The notes below the pieces were generated by a model. It saw only the letters and a list, made by a program, of their open reading frames with translations, had not been told where the DNA came from and made no database searches. Shown here in pieces: positions 24,747 through 35,574 of a stretch of DNA of 64,000 nucleotides. The DNA comes from Aporrectodea caliginosa. Taxonomy: Eukaryota; Annelida; Clitellata; Crassiclitellata; Lumbricidae. The number at the start of each line of letters is the position of its first letter. Position 1 is the stretch's first letter. The stretch spans positions 1,708,761 through 1,772,760 of the forward strand of contig JACEVL010000163.1 of NCBI GenBank assembly GCA_020284085.1. Reading direction: 5' to 3'. The position numbers were made by a program, and so were the translations under genes.

Positions 24747-25049
24747 CTTATATTTAAGGCAGTATGCATGCATTGTGTAAGTACTCACATATACCTGCAT
24801 AATTCAACAAACGAACGAACAAACACAGTTAAGCAACCTTTATCTATTACTGTACCATATTATATTTAAGTCCTACACATAAATGTAGAGAACGCCAGAA
24901 ACAATCAGGCATTGCTAGACCTAGGACAGATGGGCGCCTTGCAGGCTGCCATACAGTTAAATTCGACTCCTGTTAAACTTGTTATAATCTGTTTCCATTA
25001 TAGAATATATATGTAATCTGACTGCCTACTTGTCAGTTTTAATTAATAA

Positions 25050-25051
25050 AC

Positions 25052-25118
<67 letters not shown>

Positions 25119-25172
25119 ATTATTATTATCATTATCATTATTATTATCAGTATTATTATTATTATTATTATT
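25050..25172. repeat. (ATT)n microsatellite
   Basis: Long, slightly interrupted ATT trinucleotide array. Confidence 0.97.
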
Positions 25173-25243
25173 TTTTATGCCCCGAGGTAAACATGATCCC
25201 TCAGGGACTTCAATATTAATTAAAATGATAAAAGTCTGGAACG

Positions 25244-25309
<66 letters not shown>

Positions 25310-25322
25310 ATTATTATTATTA
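25244..25322. repeat. (ATT)n microsatellite
   Basis: Second ATT array, separated from the first by about 70 bp of unique sequence. Confidence 0.97.
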
Positions 25323-26342
25323 ATCTCTTCAGTCTGTAAATAGAAAATAGCCAAAATCAGAAGTTAGTATGATTACGAATAAAGAAGGGTACCAGTGACA
25401 GTATCCAAACAGTGCGTAGATTGACCTACACTAGGTGATCAGATCTAGTCTGCCTCGTGTTTACATCAACGCAAACGGATCTAAAGTGTAAACTCCGCAG
25501 AAGCCTGATCTTTAGGTGATACCAAGGTCGAAGTATCATTCGAATGAAGCACAAGCACAATCCACCGTGGAAACAACTCATAACTTGCCTTGCTACTCAT
25601 TTAATGGAGGTTCGTTGTTTCAGAGTGACTGCATGTGCGCAACATGATATGTTGGGAATTGGTGCATATGATGTTTAAACGCCATCTAGTGAAGCATTTC
25701 ATCCTCAGCATCTCAAAATTAACTAAGGTGAATGACTTGACAAACCTGCTAACTGCGGCGGAAGTCAAAAGGGCCGGAAGTGTCAGCGAAAAGCGCGTCG
25801 TATGCCCAGAATTCCTTTACGAGGAATAAGACTCGAAGCCATTGCGTAACTAATAGGTCCAAGTTTAGGGTGTATGTAAATCTCTGCACAGGCCAAAGCT
25901 CTCCATGCCAAGAGTATCCATGTGAGGGGAACCTCTGACAATGTGGAACAGAATAGGTCAGCTCGAATAGTAACGGAATAGGATAAGAATGTAATGCCTA
26001 CTCACGGATGTCCATCATGATACCCCAACATTTAATTCGATGCCTTTGGCTTACAATTCAGATTTAAGAGCCTCATCCATGCGAGCGGTAAGTGTCGAGG
26101 AAGCAGGCATTCGTTCACTATTTTAGATTTGAAATATAATTATGCAGTTTCAAGGAAAATGACCGGTAGTTTCGTACAAGCGGTAAAAATCCATTTCTTA
26201 ATTGTAAGCTACAAGGCCGTTGACGTTAGGCTGCACTTCGATGCCTGTTTGTAACATAGAGGGTAATTATATAAATGCGGAATCCTTTGAACTACATGTA
26301 AGTCTTATTGTAACTAGCGTCAATAATAAAAAATGGACTTGC

Positions 26343-26516
26343 CAGAACTCTGAAAGTGTCTTTCTCGCATGATGATTGAACGTCTGTTCCAGAAGGCGGT
26401 TCGGTTGGTGGAAGACACCTGAGAAGATTGTCGGTTAAAGAGATAACTTCGCAACTGGCATCCCCAACAGATACGCGGTAGTCCGCTGGTCCAGCGGCTG
26501 TTGTAAAATTGCTTCC
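26343..26516 (-). CDS. Gene B exon: IPT/TIG domain (third)
   Basis: A 174-bp, phase 0-0 exon coding for GSNFTTAAGPADYRVSVGDA followed by CEVISLTDNLLRCLPPTEPP. This is the second half of an IPT/TIG immunoglobulin-like fold of the kind found in plexins and Met-type receptors: G-x-N/S-F/L start, V-x-V-G, C-x-V, L-x-C-x-x-P. The two conserved cysteines are present. The acceptor is tatttcag|GGA. The donor is GC type (CTG|GCAAGT). It follows the exon ending STIAIS and precedes the transmembrane exon, so it is the most membrane-proximal module. Confidence 0.75.
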
Positions 26517-27059
26517 CTGAAATATTTGATTAATTGAAGTCTTTATTGAACACATCACAGTAATCAATTCATTATGCGTTCTTAACAGTGCCCATTGCTG
26601 TCAAAAGTAGGTAAAACTGGTGGGGCATGAACGACTTAAATATTAATTAATTATGTGATATTAACTAATCTTCAATTTGGTTTAATCATTGAGTCTTAAC
26701 AACCTAACGATTATACTTAATTAAAGATTAAGTTAATATCACAGAATTAATTAGACGCTAAGTTAATATAATAAACTGTAGTCGCGTTTAAATAAAATGA
26801 ACATATATCGTATTTTAATTATTTAACACATCTGCAATACTGGTTGATGCAATTAGGTTAGAAAAGCCTACGACGGCATAGTGAAAGAGCCCAACATTAT
26901 AAACTAAATAATGGTAGGCCCCTATAGTATGTGAAATTATGTCGCTAGACCTGGTTTATATTGACATTTTTAAATAATAATTCATTCATAAATTTATATA
27001 GGTTTATATAGTAGGTTTACTCTTTGATTAGCTGACACAGAATTAGGTTCAGGAACAGA

Positions 27060-27135
27060 AACACAGCATTGGATCAGAGCACCTCTGAGTAGACCCATTG
27101 AAGAGGCGCTATATAAATCCCTGAATGAATTCGCG
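27060..27135 (+). mobile_element. LINE 3' terminus relic
   Basis: Contains 'cctctgagtagacccattgaag' then ggcgctatataaat (27105-27118) and a short (GAAT)n tail. The same terminus is found, inverted, at 17808 and 59408 and at the 3' end of the SINE at 60.2 kb. No coding part is attached. It lies in a gene B intron. Confidence 0.55.
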
Positions 27136-27387
27136 TAGCGTTTATCACCCTCACCTTGTTATATTTTAGGACCCCATTAGACGTACCAGGCCAGCAGGCT
27201 CGCATGGGGTCCACATGCGACCAATATTCTCATATTATTATGGGATCCTTAGCCTATACATGGGCTATAATATGAGGTCCATCAAATGCTTATGGGCATG
27301 CTGGCAGGATATGGCTTATGATTTGGTCTTCGTTGTGTGAAAGGTTGAGTCTATAGATACGGTTGTAGTTGACTCATAGTCACTCAC

Positions 27388-27741
27388 ACTTATTGCAATC
27401 GTGCTATTTTTTGTTGGGTCAAAATCCACAGTTCCTTCTTGATTCACAAGCACAGGGTTCTGTGTCACTAAGACGAGCACAATATTTGGAAGTGATTTAC
27501 TGGTGTTCTCGTAAGTTGGCAAAGCGTCAAAGATAAATCCAATGTAAAGGTCGCATATGAAATTTCCTGTGGGATCTTCGATGCTGGCCAAGGGTTCTCG
27601 CTTTGTTCGCCGATGTTCGATTAGATAAGGATCTCTCAAGCTACGTTTTCTTTGGTTCGTTTGATTCTGTAGAAACTCTGGTGGTACGACACCCACTGGC
27701 ATCATGCAAGTCATTTGTGTCTCTTTCGCAGATGCGCATTT
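27388..27741 (-). CDS. Gene B exon: IPT linker with furin-type sites
   Basis: A 354-bp, phase 0-0 exon (acceptor gtattttag|AAA, donor AGT|GTGAGT). It begins KCASAKETQMTCMMPVGVV, the cysteine-bearing end of the second IPT module. Then comes a basic stretch with two proprotein-convertase-like sites, NQRKR-S and R-T-K-R-E (the latter a full R-x-K-R). It ends ICDLYIGFIFDALPTYENTS...QNPVLVNQEG, closely resembling the plexin segment that leads into the next IPT. Several N-x-S/T sites (NQT, NTS, NST) fit a luminal or extracellular position. Cleavage here would give a two-chain receptor-like molecule, as known for Met and plexins. This is inference from motif only. Confidence 0.75.
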
Positions 27742-28919
27742 CTAAAATACAAATGAAATGAAAATTATTCAGAATAACTTCAAACATTTTCTAGCTTCGT
27801 AAAAACAATTTCTACATTTCTAGTGCTAAACTAAGTATGTAGCATGCTGCCACAGCTATGATGTTGGTAATCTATACGGTAACATTTGTTATCGATTTGC
27901 TTCAAAATTTAGTCAACGTGATGTGATCACCGATTTATACAGCGTCTCTTCAAGGGAAAGTCATAAAAGGTGGCTTTGAGCTAACGACGGAAAAGCAGTA
28001 TCGAACAAGATGGTCTTCAAGCGCTAACGAAACAGATGTAAAGAAAGACGAAGAAGCTCATGTCATAAGATGCTATCTAGGTAACCTAGGTAGCCTATTC
28101 CAGAAATTTGGACCGATCATAAAAAAGCTTCTGTGTCGCATTGTGGATGTTCAGGTTGAGAGGACAACCAGGTCGTCCTGCGCAGCATAGCGAAGAAATC
28201 TACGGACAGGAATGAATGAGGTCAAGACACACAACCCCCTAGATAAGACGGAGCACGGCAAACAAGGCAATTACGCTTAAGCAGTAGGATCTTATTATAC
28301 TCAATGCTTTGGTGCATCGGCAGCCAATGCAATTCCTACCGCATGAAGCTGGATATTATGCCCAAATTTACGTATTGTTACACGCTACTATTTAGAGATG
28401 TGGATAACTCAGAATTGTAAAAATAAACGTATATTCTCAACATAAAACAATAGTAACATACAACCTGGTCAGTAGCAACAAACCAGTTTCTTCGAAACGT
28501 GTTCTTTCGTTAAGAGAGACCGTTGTGCATAAACAAACTGAATCAATTCGGTTGGTCTGATACGACACGACACCGACAGCATTAAATATCTGTGTTAGTA
28601 GAAGCACCTTTACTAAACACTGGAAGCTTTTGGCATCTCTTCTTAACTCAAACGACGTCAAAAGGCCTAAGCATCAACTTGCCCAAACTCCACTTCAGAT
28701 ACTCGTTACATCGCTTATATACCTAGGAACAAACCTTCTTACAACCAGTTCTCCTAGACAAACTAGTCAGGCATAACATTGCTACCCTAAGATACATACG
28801 GCCCTTTATTGTTTGTTGCAGATTCTGAAGACAAAATTTGCGTTTCGCTTGATCATTCACTAATCCTGTGAGCAACGATAGTTTAAATAGATTGCAAACC
28901 AACCTGAACGAGCACTAAC

Positions 28920-29043
28920 CTGTGAAGTATTCGTTCTGCTCACTTCAAATTTACTACTATTGTAGACTATTGTGGTTATTTCCATTGTAGGACTTTCCAC
29001 GACATTCATGTTGCTTCCTGTCACTGTCAACTCTATTCCACCG
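28920..29043 (-). CDS. Gene B exon: IPT/TIG domain (second)
   Basis: A 124-bp exon, acceptor acttacag|C (phase 2), donor TCACAG|GTTAGT (phase 0). It codes for GGIELTVTGSNMNVVESPTM, the canonical SGGxxLTVxGxNL strand of an IPT domain, then EITTIVYNSSKFEVSRTNTS. It joins in frame to the upstream exon that ends NPIIDDINPKTILA, which is the conserved lead-in of the same domain. A truncated duplicate of this exon's first ~40 bp lies at 32.9 kb. Confidence 0.78.
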
Positions 29044-29509
29044 CTGTAAGTATCAAAAAATTTAATCAAACATACTACTATTTATTGGTGTACCATAAGA
29101 TGCCGTACAAAATCAAATGTGCTATGCCTGTAGAGAGTAAGCCTAATTTAAAATAATGATGCACTTGTATAGAGTATCTTTAACTTGGACGTGCCTATAG
29201 TCGCGGAAACCCCTCTGAGCTCTCCGGGCAGCAGGGAAGAGTTTGAGCTTGCACGAAGCAGCAGTTCGCGTGTCGCTCGAAGGAGCGCAAGTCCGACCTC
29301 CGTGGTATATCGAAGGGCTTACACGCTCTCAGTCGATCGGTCGCCAAAGTCAATCAACCACACCACTAGGTCTTGAACACAATATTATTGTTTCAACGAG
29401 GTGAACTTATCACTAAGTCAACACTTATTACTAACTTCAACTGCAACTCTCAAATCACTCAAGACGACTCTTACACGCACTCCAAACTGACGGACTACTT
29501 GCTCTGACT

Positions 29510-29784
29510 TACTTAATATCGTTTATTTAACGACGCCGTCATATCGACGATGATTGGCGTACTTGCTCTGACGTGTGTACTTGGGCTTAACGACACTTTT
29601 TCATATCGAAGATGATTAGTGTCGGAGGCAGAGTACAACCTCGTACTCCACGTTTATATTGCGACCGAGCCACCCGCAGTAAAGATCCGAGAAATTAATC
29701 TCTGATAAACCGACCGACAGGGAATCGAACCCGGGCCGCCGACGTGGTGAGCGGGCTACCAACCCACTCGGTCACTCAGGATCT
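29510..29784 (-). mobile_element. tRNA-derived SINE, 15-bp TSD
   Basis: On the minus strand the element starts near agatcctgagtgaccgagtg, with an A-box-like region (gtgggttggtagcc) and a perfect B box (gggttcgattcc), then a non-tRNA body ending gtcgttaaataaacgatatt. CTACTTGCTCTGACT at 29495-29509 is repeated exactly at 29785-29799, a clean 15-bp target-site duplication of LINE-mediated type. It sits in gene B's intron. The acceptor-stem parts of a functional tRNA are not maintained, so it is not a tRNA gene. Confidence 0.85.
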
Positions 29785-29810
29785 CTACTTGCTCTGACTG
29801 AGACGGTTCT

Positions 29811-29950
29811 AGGACGATTGGTCATAGGACGATTGGTCATAGGACGATTGGTCATAGGACTATTGGTCATACGGACGATTGGTCATACGGACGATTGGTC
29901 ATAGGACGATTGGTCATAGGGCCTACCGGTCATAGGTCCTATCGGCGATG
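29811..29950. repeat. Minisatellite, unit cataggacgattggt
   Basis: About eight copies of a 15-17-bp unit (aggacgattggtcat, some with an extra ac), degenerating at the right end. Intronic. Confidence 0.9.
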
Positions 29951-29999
29951 GGACTATCGAAGGCTAAAACAAAGAAGTTTTTAAAATATAAAAACTATT

Positions 30000-31180
30000 T
30001 ACTGGATCATTTTACTGTGAAATACGTAATACAAAATACGAACAATACGTAAAAGTCTAGAACGTCAACAGATTTGGCTTCCTCGCTTGGAGATGCCGAA
30101 CTCGCCTTCCATATCTATAGCAAAACTTGCTTTAAGAAAAGTTTCTAACTATACTTTATATACTCTAATACTTCTTGACTCTCACTGCAAATGAATGTCT
30201 TGCTTTGGTTTCATTGCCTTTTATACCTGATTAAGATGCGGGTGAAACGTTTATTTCTTCGGGATCAATCTCCATCCTTTGAAGTGCGTTGGACTTTGAT
30301 GTGCGTTTATCTAGTGAATGTTAAGTTTTTTTAATTGAGTTGAAGCCTGCATGTAATTATCTTAATAAGTTTCTTGAGGGAGGGGAGGGGAGGGAGGGGA
30401 GGGAGGGAGGGAGGCAAGGAACACGGACGAGGAACCAGAGGCAATGGCGATGGAACATTCGGCAGGAGGTAGGGGAGAGAAATCGCCGCCGAGTCCTACA
30501 GAACACAGGCGAGGACAAGAGAACACGGCCCAGGAACCAGGGTCGATGGCAACAGAACAGTCTGCGGCTGGCAGCTGAGGCAAGGGAAGAGCAATCGCCG
30601 CCGAGCCCCAGAAAACATGGGCGAACATGGACTAGGAACCCCAAGGACCGCCACACTATGGATGGATTCAACATGACTACAGAAAATGAACTTTCATACG
30701 ATTTTGTAAAATAAAAACTGAAATATTATAATTATTGCAATTATAACTCTGGGGTAATTTATTCTGATGACATCGGCAACACTGATAGAATGGTAACTTG
30801 ATAGCAACCAGCAGCCAATCGGCGTGGGGCATGGTAGTCAATTGTACACAGAAACCATCTAAGAGGAGCTCGAAAAAATCTATGTAACAAGCCGAGGGCT
30901 TTAAAAGCTGACTACCATGATACACAATACAAATCGACTACTCTTTATTAGCATGTTACTGAGCAAGTTCTTCCTTCACAACTGCTCTGCGTCATCGTTG
31001 CTCAATCACATGGTCACGCTGAGCGAGATTGTAACAGCCTAGACTGTAAGGTCCGTGAGGATAAGATGTCATATAAAATAAAATGAAACACAAGATTGGT
31101 ATGAATGCTACATAGACAACGGATTCAATTTCCTTCGAAGGCTGAGTTTAATATTTACGATGTCCAACTTTAAAGATTGA
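30000..31180. other. Gene B intron; no exon recognised
   Basis: Contains a purine-rich ggga/gggag tract at about 30,377-30,415 followed by GC-richer sequence (to 30,650) with open frames on both strands. These frames look compositional rather than coding. No splice-supported exon was seen. Confidence 0.4.
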
Positions 31181-31185
31181 CTTAC

Positions 31186-31368
31186 GCTGCTAGAATGGTC
31201 TTTGGGTTAATGTCGTCTATTATAGGATTTCCTTTGTAAGTGAAAATCAATTCGGTAGTTTTGTCTGTGATGTTTTGAGGTCCAGTGTACTCCACGATAA
31301 CAAGCATCCCTCTGCCCACATACCAGTCACTAGCACGAGGACTTAGGATCACTATGGAGTCATTCATG
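31186..31368 (-). CDS. Gene B exon: IPT domain end and next IPT start
   Basis: A 183-bp exon with a good acceptor (gtatttgcag|C, phase 2) and donor (GCAGC|GTAAGT, phase 2). It codes for MNDSIVILSPRASDWYVGRG, then MLVIVEYTGPQNITDKTTEL and IFTYKGNPIIDDINPKTILA. The last segment, F-x-Y-x-x-N-P-x-I-x-x-I-x-P, is the standard start of an IPT/TIG domain in plexin-like receptors. It follows the end strands of the previous module. Confidence 0.75.
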
Positions 31369-32260
31369 CTGCAAATACATTATGGCAAAACAGTCATGTT
31401 ACCATACCGATTCAGCATATATCGGTCAATCGTCGGTCATATAAATTATATACCGGTACTGCAATCTCTGACAAATAGATATCCAAAGTACAGACAAGAC
31501 TAGGAGTAAGTTCTTTATTGTGAATTAATGTTTGCTTAAGGGATGGCTATTAAACAATTAGATTTTTAAGGTATATTGCGCAAAGTATCAGCATTGCATT
31601 CAACCAAAAACGCGAGCAGTTATTTCACAGCTTTAATCAGATGGATAAAATAGGTAAGATAGGCCTAATCCTTAAAATTCGAATTAGAGCATTACTTGAA
31701 GACAGGGTTCTTTCACTGAAGAGTGCATAATTTGATTTAATTATTGTGTTGATCTCTTCTGATGACATCCTTAGACTTTGAAAATTTTACCTAATTACAC
31801 ATCATCGAAAGTCTCAGCTGTAGATAACAAAATGATTAGTTTATCAATTAGAGAAAATAAGCTGACTTGATGCCTGAATTAGTGCAAAAAGTTATTACAG
31901 AAAAGGTGAGAAAAATAGAATATAGAATAATTCAAAGAAGTCCTATATTTTTATGGCTGTTGGAATATAACTACGCAGGCCTACTGAGCATGTTTCACAG
32001 AGTAGCTCAGTAGGCTATCCAGTATATTTTGTACGAAGTACACGGAATTTAAACCCTGGTTTAGGAACGCGACAGGCTCCATGGTAACTCGAAATAATGC
32101 CTCTGACTTTTATAAGTTTACCTAATTAATTGTATACAATTGTTTGCTGGTTATTTATTGTTTTTCCTAGACTTACCACCTGTTACGCTAAGTTCTAATG
32201 GTCTAGAAAAAGGCCAATCTAATAAGAAGAAAATAGTTCTCAAAATGCGTTTTGCATTAC

Positions 32261-32438
32261 GTCGATGCTGGAACAACATATCCATAGAGAGTTGGTAATC
32301 CTTCTGTCTCGAAATAAGCACCAAGTGGAGGGCATACAGCCAGGTCGGTTCCTTGGATGAGTAGATGAGCACCACCTGCTAGGATTCCCGACTTTGGTGA
32401 GATGCTGCCTGTGTCTGCTTTGGGTCTCGTAGATGTTC
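32261..32438 (-). CDS. Gene B exon: IPT/TIG domain (first)
   Basis: A 178-bp exon: acceptor tattgacag|GA (phase 1), proposed donor ATCGAC|GTAATG (phase 2). It codes for GSISPKSGILAGGAHLLIQG, a textbook IPT opening (I-S-P-x-S-G-x-x-x-G-G-x-x-L-x-I-x-G), then TDLAVCPPLGAYFETEGLPT. The frame stops just past the donor, which supports a splice there. The phase 1 start lets it follow the EGF exon at 34219-34082. The donor choice is the least certain boundary of the model. Confidence 0.68.
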
Positions 32439-32914
32439 CTGTCAATAAAGTTTTTACAATATAGATGTGAAATTGATTAGATTATGGGTCGTCCATTAAT
32501 TATGTGAACAAATATTAGGCTGTTTTGACTTCTCCCCATTGTCAGCAAATGTGAAACATTCAATGACCCCTAATAAAATTATGTCAATAATCCCAGACCG
32601 CGTCCGCAAATGCCTGTTAAACCGTAGTTTACGTTAAATTAATACCATGTTTTAAATCCTGTAGTTAACGTTGCTAAATTAATAGGCCTCCGATGTTTTC
32701 AACACTGATGACAGTTATCGTGGACACTGCTATTGAAATTTTATGTAAATAGAAGCTGGATTGATTAAAAGAATTCTTGTTTAAATAGAAGCTGGGTTAG
32801 TAAAAAGAATTCTTGCTTAAATAAGCAGCTAGATTGATGACAGTTATCATAAGCATTGGTATTAAAATGCCATGCATAAAAATCGACGAATCGATATGTT
32901 GTAATGCGTATATT

Positions 32915-33105
32915 CACGTTGCTTCCTGTCACTGTCAACTCTATTCCACCGCTGTAAGTATAATAATATTTACTCAAAAATACTACTACTTATTAGTATA
33001 CTAAGATACAGTACAAATTCAAATATGATATGCCTGTAGAGAGTAGGCCTAGTTTAAAATATGATGTACTTATAGAGAGTATCTTTAACTTGGACGTGCT
33101 TAATA
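32915..33105 (-). pseudogene. Truncated duplicate of the second IPT exon and its intron
   Basis: About 190 bp matching 28,990-29,195, including the intron sequence, the acceptor (acttacag|C at 32952) and the first ~36 bp of exon (GGIELTVTGSNVN). After that the sequence diverges into unrelated DNA and no donor is found. It lies upstream of the intact exon on the same strand, inside the intron between the last EGF and the first IPT exon. It is a local duplication relic; if its acceptor were used it would truncate the protein. Confidence 0.7.
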
Positions 33106-33109
33106 TTGG

Positions 33110-34080
33110 TACCGTAGGTATTACAGACAACTGGGCTTTCATACGATTTTGTTAAGAAAACTTAATAAAGAACGCTAAAACGATAATTTACCATAGATTT
33201 ACCATAGTAAATATAAGTTGGATTGATGAAAATAATTTCTTGCATAAAAATGGAAGTTGGATTTATGAAATAAATTCTTTGCGTACATAGAAGTTGGATT
33301 GATGTCAGTTATCACGGACATTTTATCCACTTTAAAAGCACCAGAACTGTCAAAAGTTTTCTGATATAACATTTAATAATTTAGCAACATATTTTCTTCT
33401 GATATAGTTTAGCAACGTAAACTACGGTTTAAGAAAAAAACAATGGCTCAACACATAGGCCTACACTCAGATATTTTTACATTCAGAGAATACAATCTCG
33501 AATGTCAAAATGTTTGCATATTTCAATACCTGCTTTTTATTAGAATTAAACATTAACAACTTAATACATTTTTAATATTACACTTTTAATAAAGTATAAA
33601 CTCTATTTCAGTTTCACGCACATCACGGAAGCCGGATGAATTAAAAGAATTCTTGCTTAAATAGACTGACATTCGACTTCAAACGGAGCCGTTTCTCACT
33701 CTCGTCCTCTCCAGCTCAACTCAGCTAATTGCTACGTCATCCGGAGCTCCCAATGAGTGTGGTCCGTAGCCTAGAGCTGTTCCGTGACCGTTAGACTTTA
33801 AACTCGGATATATTAAATGTCTCCAACGCGGGTGTGTAACCAAGCAGTTCATCACGTTTTCTCCAACTTAGTCTAATTATCACTAAACTGCGCTGATCAT
33901 TCTGCACTGGTCCATTAATTAGACTAGTTACATAACATGCTATTATAAATTATTAATTAGCATCTATTCATTATTCAATCACACCTATACATGTACATAT
34001 AGGCTATAGATGGGAATGTTTGTGTAAGAGTCACGGGCATCGCTACAGAATTTTAAATCATGTTAACACAAATACACTTA
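33110..34080. other. Gene B intron; no exon recognised
   Basis: AT-rich DNA containing short dispersed repeats of 'agaattcttgcttaaataga' and 'gaagttggattgatg' (32,760-33,660, several copies in direct order). No coding feature supported. Confidence 0.4.
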
Positions 34081-34081
34081 C

Positions 34082-34219
34082 TGGTTTCGCATCTTAGTCC
34101 AACAATCTGTTCATCGGAGGCATTTAAAGTTGGGCAGATGCAATAGTAGCGAGCCAGCTGAGGTTGATTTACGCAGGTGCCACCGTTTTCGCAATTCGAG
34201 TTCACGCAGTAGTCTTTTG
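34082..34219 (-). CDS. Gene B exon: EGF-like domain
   Basis: A 138-bp, phase 1-1 exon for one EGF module: KDYCVNSNCENGGTCVNQPQ, then YYCICPTLNASDEQIVGLRC. All six cysteines are in EGF order. The loop between the fifth and sixth is slightly long and carries an N-A-S glycosylation site. The donor is ACCA|GTAAGT; the acceptor (gttcaaag|CA) is less pyrimidine-rich than usual. It lies between the calcium-binding EGF and the first IPT exon and keeps phase with both. Confidence 0.75.
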
Positions 34220-34589
34220 CTTTGAACGTAGGAAACAATGACATTTCAGGAATCAGAAGTCTAGACAAACTTTCATTAAATGTAGTTGTTTTATGAAATT
34301 GCTATGCCAACATTTCAAGTTCAACTGTACAACGGCGGCAATCAATCAATCAATCAAACAACCAACCAACCAATCAAACTTCCATTTTCTTATTCGTTAT
34401 TTAATTTGATATGCATTCGTCCATGCATTCGTTCATTCGCTTGCATGTTCGTTCCTTTGTTCATCCATTCATTTATTGTAAAAGCGGCGTAATGGTGACC
34501 AGATTAACACTGGCTCTCTATCACTTCATCTCCGCAACAGCCAAGTTATTTGGTCAGAATCCGGTTGTGTAAACCGAGGTGAGGTTATG

Positions 34590-35480
34590 GTGCTCGTTGG
34601 AAATCGTGGGTGATGGTGGTCATGGGAAGGTAGAGGAGCGGAATCAAGGTAGGATTGCTTGAATAGTTCTGTTTTCAGTCGTCAGCGGACACCTGCAAGA
34701 GAGAAAGAGAGAGCAAGAGGAGGAGACGCGAGATTGTTAGAGGAGAAGGGAGGATGATCAAGTGGCGGTGATATTTTATGTACTGGCTCAATGTCAGTGG
34801 TGGGCACTAAACTAATTTTTTTAAGTTAAACTTCAACTATTTTTCAACTAAAATCAAACAGTTTAACTAAAGTTGGCAACAGATTTTGTAAATAAGCCAA
34901 CTAGACTAAAATAGTTAGTTACACTTTTTCCAACTTTTTAACAAACGTTTTTACAAACATTTTTACCGTAACTTACAGAGGTTAAGTGAACTGTAATAAT
35001 GCACAGCATCAATGACAATTTCACTTTAAAACTATGTAATGTGCCCTGCTACATTTCTACCAGAAAATAATAAAGACAGTTGCAAATGCAAACGATGATG
35101 CATCATGCAATACAATGCATTTCACTTGTGTAATAAAACCCGTTTCTCAGGACAATCATTACGGAAGATAGTTGTGTAGTTACTCGTTGCTGATTTTTTA
35201 GTTAAACTTTTCAATTCATAACTAAACAATATTAGTTAAACTTTGGTTTTAACAAAAATGATTTTCTCCAATTAAACTTCATCCTTAACTAAAAAATTAA
35301 GTTTGACTTTTTAGTTAACTTTTGACCATCATTGCTGAATGTAGAGCGATTGCAGAATTTGAGAGAGGCGAGGTATGAAGACCGACAAAGAGAAAGGTCT
35401 GATGAAGAACGAGCAGATCTAAGCGGTTAGATATTGATGAGCTGGCGAACGTAAGAAGGTTGAGAGGTTTGAAGGAGGGA
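34590..35480 (-). mobile_element. LINE 3' fragment interrupted by a hAT MITE
   Basis: On the minus strand both sides of the MITE at 34795-35334 read as a decayed LINE C-terminus (YVRQLINI-stop-PLRSARSS, SSYLASLKFCNRSTLS, and further on KQNYSSNPT). Removing the MITE and one TSD copy rejoins them. Identification is by pattern only and weaker than for the other LINE pieces. Confidence 0.45.
34795..35334. mobile_element. hAT-type MITE, near-perfect 8-bp TSD
   Basis: A 540-bp AT-rich element with ends CAGTGGTGGGCA and TGACCATCATTG (inverted repeat CARTGRTGGKCA). Flanks are CTCAATGT (34787-34794) and CTGAATGT (35335-35342), an 8-bp duplication with one mismatch. The interior is dominated by aactaa/ttagtt repeats. 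No coding capacity. It is inserted in a LINE fragment within a gene B intron. Confidence 0.7.
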
Positions 35481-35574
35481 ACTGAAGACATTATTTCTAT
35501 TAATCATTAATTCATTCAGAACATAAATCGAAGCACCTCCAGCAAGGCCTTGAGAAATTTCCATCTCAATACAC

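Larger units (their letters stand above)
24850..26340 (-). other. Gene B last intron
   Basis: Intron between the last IPT exon and the transmembrane exon. It contains the two ATT arrays and otherwise anonymous AT-rich DNA. The donor is GC rather than GT (CTG|GCAAGT at 26342-26341). Confidence 0.55.

Noticed and set aside
25030..25323. Leu/Tyr-rich open frame
   Set aside because: Pure consequence of the ATT trinucleotide arrays.
28030..28270. Possible LINE C-terminus (LRGQPGRP)
   Set aside because: Only a short G-R-P-like phrase resembles LINE tails; too little to call.
29710..29790. Possible tRNA gene on the minus strand
   Set aside because: A 15-bp TSD brackets a longer element of which this is the head; SINE.
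30340..30714. Open frames on both strands in a GC-rich patch
   Set aside because: Low-complexity Arg/Glu or Pro/Ser composition from a ggga repeat; no splice support and inside an intron of gene B.
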